Shown in pieces: positions 15,635 to 25,400 of a stretch of DNA of 64,000 bases. The position numbers were made by a program, and so were the translations under genes. Each line of letters begins with the position of its first letter. Positions within the stretch are counted from its first letter, which is position 1. The stretch covers positions 1 to 64,000 of the forward strand of contig CAVQXT010000007.1 in assembly GCA_963717945.1 (NCBI GenBank), read 5' to 3'. The notes below the pieces were generated by a model. That model was not told the origin of the DNA. It saw only the letters and a program-made list of their open reading frames with translations, and made no database searches. The stretch comes from FEN-299 sp963717945. Its GTDB lineage: Bacteria > Acidobacteriota > Vicinamibacteria > Vicinamibacterales > Fen-181.

Positions 15635-18298
15635 CTACTGCAAGGGGATGCGGTAGAGGTTGCGGTGCACGGTCACCCGCAGCGAGACGTACAGCCCCGG
15701 CCTCGGACCGGGGAGCCAGTTTCCGTCCAGCACCCGCGCGCTCTTCGCGGCTTCCATGGCCAGTTTCAACTCCCCGCTGGCGGGCGGCAACACCGGGAAC
15801 GCCTTGCCGGGCGCCACGGGCGCGATCATGGTCCGGTCCTCTCCCATTTCGTCGGTGTGGAGGGCGAAGGCCGCTCCGTCCCGACTCCAGGCGGCGTCGC
15901 AGAGCCCGCGGCAGATTGTCACCGCGGGTCCTCCGCCAGTCGGCTGTGCGAGGAGCGCGGGCCGTCGATCCGGATCGCGCGGGTCCGCCTGGCCGACCAC
16001 CACCCACCGCCCGTCTGGCGACACCGCATAGAAATCCAGAATCGGGTCTGGGAGCACCCGCTCGCGCTCCAGGCTTCCGGCCTTCCTCCGGTAGAGGAAG
16101 TTCGAGCCACCGTCGGCGGCGCGGAAGTAGATCGCCCCGGCGGTGTCGAAGAACGGCTGGTCCTCGGGCACGACGGACGCGAGCTCGCGCGGCGGAGAAC
16201 GCAGGCCGATCTCGGCCAGCCACAACCGAGGCTGCCCCTCCCGGCCTACCGCCGAGAACACCACCCGCCGGTCGTCGGACGAGACGGAATACCCAGTCGC
16301 GGGCACGCCGGGCAGCAAGGGCTCGGCCCGGCCGGTTTGGGCGTCCACCGCCGTGAGCTCGCCGCCAGCAGGCCGGGATCCCGGTGCGCGGCGCTCGATC
16401 GACAGGTAGAACAGGCGCTTCCCGTCCTGCGAGAACATCGGGGCCGCGGCGAATCGTTCGGAGGTGACCTGCCGCTCTCCAGCCGCGTCGCGGACCAGCA
16501 CCGTGCTCTCGGTGCTGCCGACCGACGTGATGAGCGAATGCCCGTCGGGCGAGACGGCGATCCCCTCTTCCTCGGTGGCGCCGAAGGTGATCTGCTGGGG
16601 CGTGCCCTCCGGGAACGGCTGCCTCCAGATGTGAAACCCATTGCCGGGGTTCGCCGCGAAGTACATCCACTGCCCGTCCGCAGACCATGCCGCCGAGGTG
16701 CACCGCGCGCCCGAAGGCCCGACGGTCCTGCCCCGGGAACTCCCGTCGAAGGGCACCACCCGGCAGGGCAGCCAGCCGTTGTCCATCTCCACGACGAGCA
16801 CCCACTTCCGGTCGGGCGAGAGCGACGAGCGGTGGGCCATCCCGCGATCGCGCGGCGGCACGTAGACGTTGCGGCTTCCCGTACGGGCCTCGGTCGAGGT
16901 GGCGAGCACCATGTGCAGGCCGGTCTTCAGCTCCGAGAACAGGACCTCGTGGGCCCCGATCCAGCTCAGGCTTTCCGCATTGGCCAGCATCAGTCTGGGT
17001 GCGCCGCCCAGCGTGGGCACGGTCCACGTGTCCCAGCCGTTCTGGAACACGGAGTAGGCGATCTGCGAGCCGTCCGGCGAGAAGGCGGGGTCCATCTTGC
17101 TCGTGCCGTCCCGCGTCACCTGCGCCGGTTCGCCGTCGGGCAGCATCTTGACGTAGATCTCGCCCGGCCCGAAGAAGGTGTCCGCGCCGCGGATGAACGC
17201 GACCATGCGGCCATCCGGGGAGAGCGCGGGCGAAACCGCCGAATCGGCGAAGCTCGTGATGGCGGTCCATTCCGGGGTGGCCCCGGCCGGCACGGTCTGC
17301 CGGCCGCGGTAGAGGAAGTCGATCGAGGCAGTTGTGGCCAGCGCGAACGCCGCGGCGGCGACGAACGCCGCCCTGCGCCAGCGCGCGGGCCGCGGCGCGG
17401 CCACGGCCGCGACGTGCCCGGACTCGCTGTCGCGCCGAAGGCGCATCAGGTCGGCGCGCAGGTCCGCCGCCGACTGGTAGCGCATGGCGCGGTCCTTCTC
17501 GAGCGCCTTCTCGACGACCGCGGCCAGGCCGCGCGTCACCTGCGGGTTGAGGCGCTGCACTGGCACGGGCGACCCATGGAGGATGACGTCGGAGACCACG
17601 GCGGTCGTGGGCCCGTCGAACGCGCGCCGGCCGCTGCACATCTCGTAGAGCACCGCGCCGAACGAGAAGATGTCTGAGCGCGCGTCGAGCGCCTCGCCCC
17701 GCGCCTGTTCGGGCGACATGTAGGCCGGCGTGCCGACGACGGTGCCTGGCTCCGTCACGGCGTGGTCCACGACGCTGATGGTCGGCGCGAACGACGCGTC
17801 GGGGATGCGACCATCCGGGGCGCTGACCCGTTCCGGGCTGGCCAGCCCGAAGTCGAGGACCTTCACCTGGCCGCGGTCGTTGACGACGATGTTGGCGGGC
17901 TTGATGTCGCGGTGAACGATCCCCCTCGAGTGGGCGGCGTCGAGCGCGTCCGCCACCTGCAGACCCAGGCGGATCACGTCGTCGTTCTTCAGGGGCCGCC
18001 CGGCGACAAAGTCGTGCAGGGTCTGCCCTTCGAGCAGCTCCATCGCGATGAAGTGCTCCCCGGCCTCCTCGCCGATCTCGTAGATCGTGCAGATGTTCGG
18101 GTGGTTGAGCGCCGAGGCCGCGCGGGCCTCGCGGGTGAATCTCGCCAGCGCCCGGGCGTCGGCGGCGAGCGCCTTGGGAAGGAATTTCAGCGCGACCGAG
18201 CGCCCCAGGCGCACATCCTCGGCGCGGTACACGACACCCATGCCGCCTTTGCCGAGCTCCGCCTGGATGCGAAAATGAGACACCGTCCGGTCGGCCAT
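15635..18298 (-). CDS. Ser/Thr protein kinase with TolB/WD40-like propeller domain
   Basis: The 887-residue product is a membrane-spanning Hanks-type kinase. Cytoplasmic kinase domain (about residues 8-290): glycine loop LGKGGMGVVY, Lys38, HRDIKPAN with catalytic Asp131, DFG at 149-151 and GTPAYMSPEQ at the activation-loop end. One membrane helix (about 309-330) follows. The remainder is an extracytoplasmic beta-propeller made of repeated SPDG-type blades (SPALSPDGRMVAF, DPAFSPDGSQIAY, AVSPDGHSL, SVSSDDRRVVF). This architecture is very common in Acidobacteriota and suggests periplasmic sensing coupled to phosphorylation; ligand and targets are unknown. It lies downstream of the S9 peptidase gene, separated by a hairpin. 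Confidence 0.92.
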   Translation of the reverse strand: MADRTVSHFRIQAELGKGGMGVVYRAEDVRLGRSVALKFLPKALAADARALARFTREARAASALNHPNICTIYEIGEEAGEHFIAMELLEGQTLHDFVAGRPLKNDDVIRLGLQVADALDAAHSRGIVHRDIKPANIVVNDRGQVKVLDFGLASPERVSAPDGRIPDASFAPTISVVDHAVTEPGTVVGTPAYMSPEQARGEALDARSDIFSFGAVLYEMCSGRRAFDGPTTAVVSDVILHGSPVPVQRLNPQVTRGLAAVVEKALEKDRAMRYQSAADLRADLMRLRRDSESGHVAAVAAPRPARWRRAAFVAAAAFALATTASIDFLYRGRQTVPAGATPEWTAITSFADSAVSPALSPDGRMVAFIRGADTFFGPGEIYVKMLPDGEPAQVTRDGTSKMDPAFSPDGSQIAYSVFQNGWDTWTVPTLGGAPRLMLANAESLSWIGAHEVLFSELKTGLHMVLATSTEARTGSRNVYVPPRDRGMAHRSSLSPDRKWVLVVEMDNGWLPCRVVPFDGSSRGRTVGPSGARCTSAAWSADGQWMYFAANPGNGFHIWRQPFPEGTPQQITFGATEEEGIAVSPDGHSLITSVGSTESTVLVRDAAGERQVTSERFAAAPMFSQDGKRLFYLSIERRAPGSRPAGGELTAVDAQTGRAEPLLPGVPATGYSVSSDDRRVVFSAVGREGQPRLWLAEIGLRSPPRELASVVPEDQPFFDTAGAIYFRAADGGSNFLYRRKAGSLERERVLPDPILDFYAVSPDGRWVVVGQADPRDPDRRPALLAQPTGGGPAVTICRGLCDAAWSRDGAAFALHTDEMGEDRTMIAPVAPGKAFPVLPPASGELKLAMEAAKSARVLDGNWLPGPRPGLYVSLRVTVHRNLYRIPLQ

Positions 18299-18437
18299 GC
18301 CTCACCCGCTCTCGAGCCTCGGTGGCCCTATGCCCAAACACAGAGTCGCGGATTACTGCCCACTCTCCATTCTTAACACAGGTTCGCGCCGGGGCGGCTG
18401 GTGCGGCGGGTTTACGTCTCGATCGGAGCCCGGGCGG

Positions 18438-18464
18438 AAGAGAGGGCCGGGGAGGCCCTCTCTT
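18438..18464 (-). terminator. Hairpin after the S9 peptidase gene
   Basis: Perfect 11-bp arms (AAGAGAGGGCC / GGCCCTCTCTT) around a 5-base loop lie 30 bases beyond the peptidase stop codon and about 140 bases before the kinase start. No U-tract follows on either strand, so a simple intrinsic terminator is not certain; it may be a transcript-stabilising end. Confidence 0.5.
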
Positions 18465-18493
18465 CATGCAGCGCGTTCAGTCGCGCCGTTCCG

Positions 18494-21400
18494 CTACTTG
18501 GCCGCGTCCTTCTTGAGGAACGGCACGCCTTCCTCGAGCCACTTCGGCGCCGGCGCGCCCTTCAGGTAGTGGTCGAAGAACTCGAAGAACCGGACCGTCA
18601 GATCCTTCTGGTTCGCGAGGCCGCCGAGGTGGTGCCCTTCGCCCGGGTACGCCAGCAGCACCGCCTTCTTCCCGTTGTAGCGAAGGGCGTTGTAGAAGGC
18701 GAGGCCGTTGATGAACCCGACCGTCGGGTCCGAGGTACCGTGCATGATCAGGAACGGCGCGGTCGCCTTCGGCGCCCACGTCAGCGCCGACTCGTTGCGA
18801 TACCGGTCGGGCTGGTCCCACGGCGAGAAGCCCCAGCGCCCCTGGTCGTAGAGGTAGTACTGGAACGCCGTGTCGCCGCTGCCGCCCTGCGCCGCGTACG
18901 ACCAGCCCCAGTTCATGTTGAAGTCGTTGTAGAGATCGACGACGCCCGCGCCCATGCCGATCGCCGCGAACATCTTCGACATCGTCCCGATGTAGGCGAC
19001 GCCCTCGCCGCCGTAGCTGTGGCCGATGACGCCGATGCGCTTCGGGTCGGCGTAGCCCATCTCGATCACCTTGCGCGTGCCCGCCTCGACGCACTCCAGC
19101 ATGTCGCTGTGCGACGAGCCGGTGCGGAAGTGGACGTCCGGCATCATCGTGAGGTAGCCGTCGCTGACCGCCTGCGTGGGCATCCGGCCCATGCTGACCA
19201 TGTAGACCGGCGGCGTGTAGACGTGCATGTTCTGCGAGTTCTTCTCGTAGAAGGTCACGATCATCGGCCGCTTCTCGCCCGGCTTGTAGTCGTCCGGGAC
19301 GGCGAGGATGCCCTGCAGCCGCACGCCGTCCTTGTTCTTGAAGTCGAACAGCACGCGGTGGCCCCACAGGAAGTCCTTCTGCTGCGGGTTGGCGTCGGTG
19401 ATCCTTCTTCGAGTCGGCGAAGCCCGGCCCCGAGACGCGCAGGTCGGGGAACTCGACGAACGTCTGGCGCGTGAACAGGAACGTGTCCGCCTGCCGCGCC
19501 TTCACCGGCGTGCTGAACTCGGCGTCCTCGTACACGAGTTCCTTCATCTGCCCGCCGGCGAGTTCGTAGAAGCCGTCCTTCTTGGTCCACTGGCCGTAAG
19601 CCGACAAGGTGATCGGCTTGGTCAGGTCGAACGTCCCGCGCGGCCCCACCGCGCGAGGCACGGTCGGATCGATCGGCGCGGTCCGGACGAGGCGGAACCT
19701 GATCTCGTTCTTCGTGCCGAGGCCGCCCGTGAGATTGGTCGGCGCGGAGCCGTCGAGCGGGAACATCCACAGGTCGTACTGGTGGTTGACGATGACGGCC
19801 TTGCCGTCGCTCGCGTAGCCGGCGATGCCGTAGGACGGCTTGGTCCCGGGGTGATCGTACTCCACGTCGATGAAACTCACCGTGCTGGCCCCGCCGAGCG
19901 TCCGGGTGGCGTTGGCATCGAGATCGTACGCCTGGAACTTGCTGCCCTTCCAGTAGAGGAAATACGTGCCGTGGGGCGAGATGCCGAAGATGTGGCTGCC
20001 GGTCAGCTGCCCCTTCACGATGAGCGTCCGCTCGCCGGTGGAGGTGTTGACTCGGTAGAAATCGGCGGCCGGGAGCTGCTTCTCGTCTCGGAGGTAGGCG
20101 CGTGCGTCGCGCCCCACAGCCCACTTGCCGTCCGGCGCCACGTCGAGGTCCTTCATCGTCTCGTCGGCGAGCTTGACGAAGCGCTTCGCCGAGACGTCGA
20201 AGACCTGGCGGAAGGTGAAGTTGCGGTCCTGGTTCGCGCGGTTCATCTGCAGCGACTGCGCCCGGTCGTCGGCCGTGTTCCAGACGTCCACGTCGGCGAC
20301 TTCGTTGGTCGTCCGGCGCGTGGTGTCCGGTGAGGCGACCTGCTCCTTCATCCCGAAGAAGACGCGCTTGTGATCCTCGCTCCACGAGAGCCCCGCGCGG
20401 TCGCTGACGACCCAGCCCTTCGGGAATCCGTCCGCCTTCGCGGCGTCGAGCACGACCGGCATGGGAGCGGCCGCGCCGTCCTTGAGGGCCGCCGCCACGT
20501 CGGGGAATGCCAGGAGCACGTTGTCCTTCTCCCGCATCTTCTCGACGTCGCTGCCTCGAAGGACCGCGAGCGCGTTGCCCTCGTCGTTCCAGGCCAGCCG
20601 GTTGTAGCTCTTCGCGTCGTTGTCGAAGACGGTGGTTCGCCCGCTCCGCGTGTCGAAGACATACAGGCCGTTCACGTCCTTCACGGCCGCGTCCACGGTG
20701 TAGGCGAGCAGTTCGCCGGTGCGGTTGAAGGCGATGTCGGCCACGCAGCCGAGCGGCTGGAAGCGTCCGGTGCGGAGGTCCAGCAGGACGACATCCTGGC
20801 CGCGCGCCGCGGCCGGCGCGGCCGCCGCGCCAGCGGCCTGGCCGGCGGCAGCGGGAGGCTGTGCGGGCGGAGCGCCCCCGCCACCGCGGCGGCCGCCGTC
20901 GGACGGCGCCTCGCCGCCGCGCCGGCGGAGATACAGGTGCGTCGAGGTCGCCGAGAAAGCGAACGTCCCGATGTCCTGCCAGGACCGCACGGCTCCGGTC
21001 GCCAGGTTGCGCAGCTCGACGCGGCGGGGAGGCGCTGCCGGCGCGGTGCCGGCACGGGCTGACCCCTGGGCCTGTGCCCCAGCCGCGCCAGGCTGGGGGG
21101 TCGTCGCCGGCGCTCCGCCGGGCTCGGTCGCCCCGGGCGCGGCCGCGCCGCCGCGACCGCCGCGCCCTCGCTGGGCGGCCGCGGGGGTCACCTGGTAGGC
21201 AAGCCATTTCGAATCCGGCGAGAAGGTCGCGCCCGTGGCGTCCGCCACCGTCACGTCTTCGCTCGTGTCCAGGTTCAACAGGTGGAGCACCGGTTTCGAC
21301 TCGGCCGGGACGGTGTTGGTGAGCTGCAAGGTGTAGGCGACCCACTTGCCGTCGGGGGAAATCTCCTGGCCGGCGATGCTGCGCCACTTGGTGTAGTCGT

Positions 21401-21533
21401 CGATCGTCATCGCCTTCTTGGCGGAGGTCTGCGCCTGCGGCAGGGCGTAGGCGCCGAGCGCGATCGCCACGGCGAACGCGAGAACGGCGACGCGGTGAAA
21501 CTGAGACGGGGTCTTCTGTATCGACGTGTTCAT
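18494..21533 (-). CDS. S9-family (prolyl oligopeptidase-like) peptidase, frameshifted
   Basis: A secreted serine peptidase of about 1,010 residues if repaired. It begins at ATG 21533 after an AAGGA site with an Ala-rich signal peptide (ending YALPQAQT). A long beta-propeller N-half follows (SPDGKWVAYTLQ, Ala/Gly/Pro-rich insert at about residues 130-180). The catalytic alpha/beta hydrolase half contains nucleophile motif GHSYGGEGV, HGTSDPTVG (Asp) and GEGHHLGG (His). The frame breaks near 19402: an extra G in AAGAAGGATCACC shifts translation, and removing it joins FADSKK to ITDANPQQKDFLWGHRVLFDF, giving full domain continuity. Read-level checking would tell error from pseudogene. Peptide scavenging is inferred from the family. 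Confidence 0.85.
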
Positions 21534-21689
21534 CTTGGTTCCTTGGTGCACGGGTGCTGAGGTCACGGCTTCCTGGGCGTGATTGCAGCAAAGTCTAGCG
21601 AGTGAGGCCTCGCGCGCCAAGCACTTACTGAAGGCTTACTGAAGGCTCCCGCCTTCGCCTGCCTCATCTGGCGGCTACAATCGAGATCC

Positions 21690-22383
21690 ATGCACCTCGT
21701 CCTGCTCCCCGGCCTCGACGGCACCGGCATCCTGTTCCAGCCGCTTGTCGAGTCGCTCCCGGCAGGCATCGAGCCCGTGGTGATCCCGTTTCCCCCAACC
21801 GAGCCGCTCGACTACCCGGACCTCGCGAGGTTCGTCGCCCCCCGCCTTCCGCAGTCCGCGCCGTTCGTGCTCCTCGGCGAGTCGTACGCCGGACCTCTGG
21901 CGCTCCAGCTGGCGGCCGAAGGCGCTCCAGGTATCGTCGGCGTCGTTCTCTGCGCCTCCTTCGTCTCGAACCCCACCCTCGTCCCGTCGTCTTTCCGCCA
22001 CCTGGCCGGGCCGTGGCTGTATCGGTTCACGCCCGCGTTCATACAGGCCAAGGCGCTCTTGGGCGGCTACTCGTCGCCGGAATTGCGTCAACTCCTGCTG
22101 AGCGCTCATGGCATCGTGTCGGCGCGGGTCATGACCCAGCGGATCCGCTCGATCCTCTCCGTCGATGCCACGCCCGCGCTGACGGGCGACCCGGCAGCCC
22201 CTGTGCTACCTGCGGGGTCTCCACGACCACGTCGTCCCCGCCCGCAACTTGCGCCGCATTCAGGCGATACGCCCGGACGTGCAGGTCCACCTCATTCCCG
22301 CCCCGCACCTTGTCCTTCAACTCCAGCCGAAGGCCTCGGCCGATGCCGTGTCCTCCTTCATCGCCAGCCTCGGCGTCGGCTGA
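21690..22383 (+). CDS. Alpha/beta hydrolase, frameshifted
   Basis: A compact alpha/beta hydrolase of about 230 residues if repaired. It starts MHLVLLPGLDGTG, the oxyanion-type HG/PG turn, with the nucleophile in LLGESYAG (GxSxG-like) at about residue 70. After about 22180 the original frame turns Arg/Pro-rich. The adjacent frame reads QPLCYLRGLHDHVVP, which holds the Asp loop, and ends with IPAPHLVLQLQP (the catalytic His) and stop TGA 22381-22383. One extra G in the GGG at 22185-22187 explains the break. Substrate is unknown. It lies 55 bases upstream of the macroglobulin gene. Confidence 0.7.
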
Positions 22384-22438
22384 GGAGCCGATGAGCGCCT
22401 TGCCTGCTGGGCGTTTCGGGCCGATACTTCGACCCATC

Positions 22439-25400
22439 ATGACGAAGCCCGGCCGTTGCCTCACCCTTCCCGGCGCCATCCTGTTGCTTTCGGTGTCCGC
22501 GGCCGTCTCCGCCCAGCCGGCGGGTCCGACCGCGGCCCTGCGCGTCGTCAGCGCCGGGCCGACCGGTGAGGTGGCGAGCCTGGCCGACGCGAACGAGATT
22601 CGCGTCGTCTTCTCCGAGCCGATGGTCGATCTCGGCCGGATCCCGTCGCCAGTCACGGCGCCGTTCTTCCACATGGCGCCGAAGGTGGCCGGCACCTTCC
22701 GCTGGTCGGGAACGACAATCCTCGTGTTCACGCCCGACCCGAAGCGCCCGTTGCCGCTCGCGACCAGCTACGAGGTGACGATCGACTCGACGGCCCGGGC
22801 CGTGAGCGGGCGCGCACTGGCACACGCGTTCACGTTCGCTTTCACGACACCCACCGTGCACCTGCTCCGGCCGACTTGGGATCGGCGCGGCGGGAAGATC
22901 GACGGCCCCATCCTCGTGTTCCTTCGGTTCAACCAGCCGGTGCGTCCGCCGGACGTCCTGGCCCACCTGTCAGCGCGTTTTCAGAGGCACGCCTGGACCG
23001 TGCCCGTGTTGCCGCCCGACGGCCAGGCGCGGGCGCGCGCGGTCGATCCGCAGGCCGTAGACCGTTTCAACGCGAAGGTGGCGGCGACGACGGCGGTGGC
23101 CAACGCGGACGGGCCGGTGCAGTTGAAGCTGGCGACCGACTGGGACAAGAAGCGCTATCCGCCATCGCCGGATCTGGTCGTCCTCGAATCGGTCACCCCG
23201 GTGCCCCCGGAGAGCTGGACCTTGCTGAACCTGGACCCGGCCCTGCCATCACCGGCGGGGTTGGCGACGCCGGGGCGTTCGCAGACTTACACGGTTCAGG
23301 CCGAGCCTGCGTTCTTCGTGGATGCGTTCGCGTGCAGCCGCGGATGCGACCCCGAGACCTTCAATCCAATCAAGCTGCGGCGGCCGGTCAAGGTGCCGGA
23401 GTTCGCGAAGGCGATCTCGGTGGCCGACATCACGACCGCGGGGCGGGACCTCCCTGTCGCGAAGGCGAAGGTGGCGAAACCGAGCCGCCTCCCGGATCTC
23501 GACACGGCGCTGTATCTCACGCCGGAGGACGCGGGGTTCGACGCGCAGCCGCCGGCGAAGACCTATGCGGTCACACTCGACGCGAACCTGCGGTCGGCCG
23601 ACGGTCAGACGCTCGGCTACACGTGGGTGGGCCTGGTCGAGAACTGGCACCGCAGCGCGTTCACGAGCTTCGGCGACGGCCACGGCGTGTGGGAGAGCAC
23701 GGGCGGACCAGTGCTGCCGTTCTACGCGCGCAACCTCCAGGACGTGAAGCAGTGGTCGCAGCGCGTCGAGCCGGGCCAGTTGATGCCGACCATCCTGGAC
23801 CTGGAGGCGCATCACTTCTCCCAGCCGCCGCCGGGAGAAGGGCGGCTGCGTAGCCTGCCGCTGACGGTAGACAAGATCCAATCGTACGGCCTCGACATGT
23901 CGGGCGCGCTCCAGAAGACCGGGACGGGGCTCGTCTGGGCGGCCGTCGAAGAAGGGAAGGAAGTGCCGCGCGCCCACCGGGCCTACGGGGAAGCCGGCCG
24001 GCCGCTCACGCGGGACACGATCGTCCAGGTCACCAATCTCGGCGTCGCGGTCAAGGACAGCCCGCAGAACACGCTGGTGTTCGTCACGCGCCTGGACAGC
24101 GCGGCGCCGGTGGCGGGGGCTCACGTCTCCATCATCCGGCTCGACAACTCGGTCTTCTGGACGGGGACAACCGATGCGGACGGCGTGGCCATCGCGCCCC
24201 AGACGCCGCTGCGCGGCGAGCAAGACTGGTGGAAATTCGCCTTCATCGTCACGGCGGAGAAGGACGGGGACATCGCCTACACGGGCAGCGACTGGGACGA
24301 AGGCGTGACGCCGTGGGAGTTCGGGCTTCCCATCAATCTGACCGAGTCGTCCGCGCTGCTGCGCGGAACGGTGTTCTCGGATCGCGGTGTCTATCGGCTC
24401 GGCGAAGAGGTGCACCTGAAGGCGATCCTCCGCCACAACACGCCGTCGGGCATCCGGCTGCTGCCCGCCGGGACGGCCGTCTCGATTGCCCTGCGCGACA
24501 GCCAGGATCGGCTGATCGACAGCCGCCGCGTCACGATCGGGCGATGGAGCAGCGCGGAGTGGACGTTCAGCCTGCCGGGCGACGGCAGCCTCGGTGAGTA
24601 CTCGATTCGCGCCTACCTCGATTCGGACAGGACGAAGCCGACGGTTCCCCCCGGCGCGCCTGCGGGAGCGAGCCAGCAGGAAGAGGCTGACCAGGCGGTG
24701 CCGTGGCAGAAGGTGGTCCAGGGCTCGTTTTTGGTGGCCGCCTATCGGCGTCCCGACTTCCGGGTCGACGTCAAGCTGTCGGGGGAGCCGGCAATCGCCG
24801 GGACGACGCTGACCGGCGTCGTGACTGCGCGCTACCTCTTCGGCGCGCCCATGGGCGGCCGTCCGGTGAAGTGGACGTTCTCGCGCGCGCCAATCGGCAC
24901 GGCGCCAGACGCCGTCTACGAGCACTATCCCTCGGAGCGATGGATGTTCGTCGGCTGGCCCGACCAGGAGCAGCCGCGGTACGAAGAGCCGCGTCGTGAC
25001 GAGGCGACGCTCGGCAAGACGGGCGAGCTGGCGCTCGACCTGAAGACGAAGGCCGACGCGGGCGTGCCCTGCGTCTACACGCTCGAAGGCGACGTCGAGG
25101 ACGTGTCGCGGCAGCACATCGCGAACCGCGCGCAAGTTACGGTTCACCCGGCAGACTGGTACATCGGCCTTCGCCGCCCCCCGTCGTATTTCGTCGAGCA
25201 GAAGAGCGGCCTGACGACCGAGGTGGTCGCGGTGACGCCCGACGGCCGACCCGCGGCGGGAGCGGCCGTCCAGGTCACGCTCGCGCAGATCCAGTGGAAG
25301 AGCGTGCGCCGGGCCGAGGGCGAGGGGTTCTACGCGTGGGAGACGAAACGGGTCGAGGTTCCGGCTGGCCAGTGGCAGGTGACGACCGGCGAGCAGCCGG

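Noticed and set aside
15585..18467. Long Arg/Gly-rich open frames overlapping the kinase gene in other frames on both strands
   Set aside because: Shadow frames produced by GC-rich codons; no start signals and no domain content, while the kinase frame has every catalytic motif.
22013..22438. In-frame 5' extension of the macroglobulin ORF
   Set aside because: It overlaps the alpha/beta hydrolase coding sequence in another frame and lacks signal-peptide features; the exported protein starts at 22439 (or 22391).
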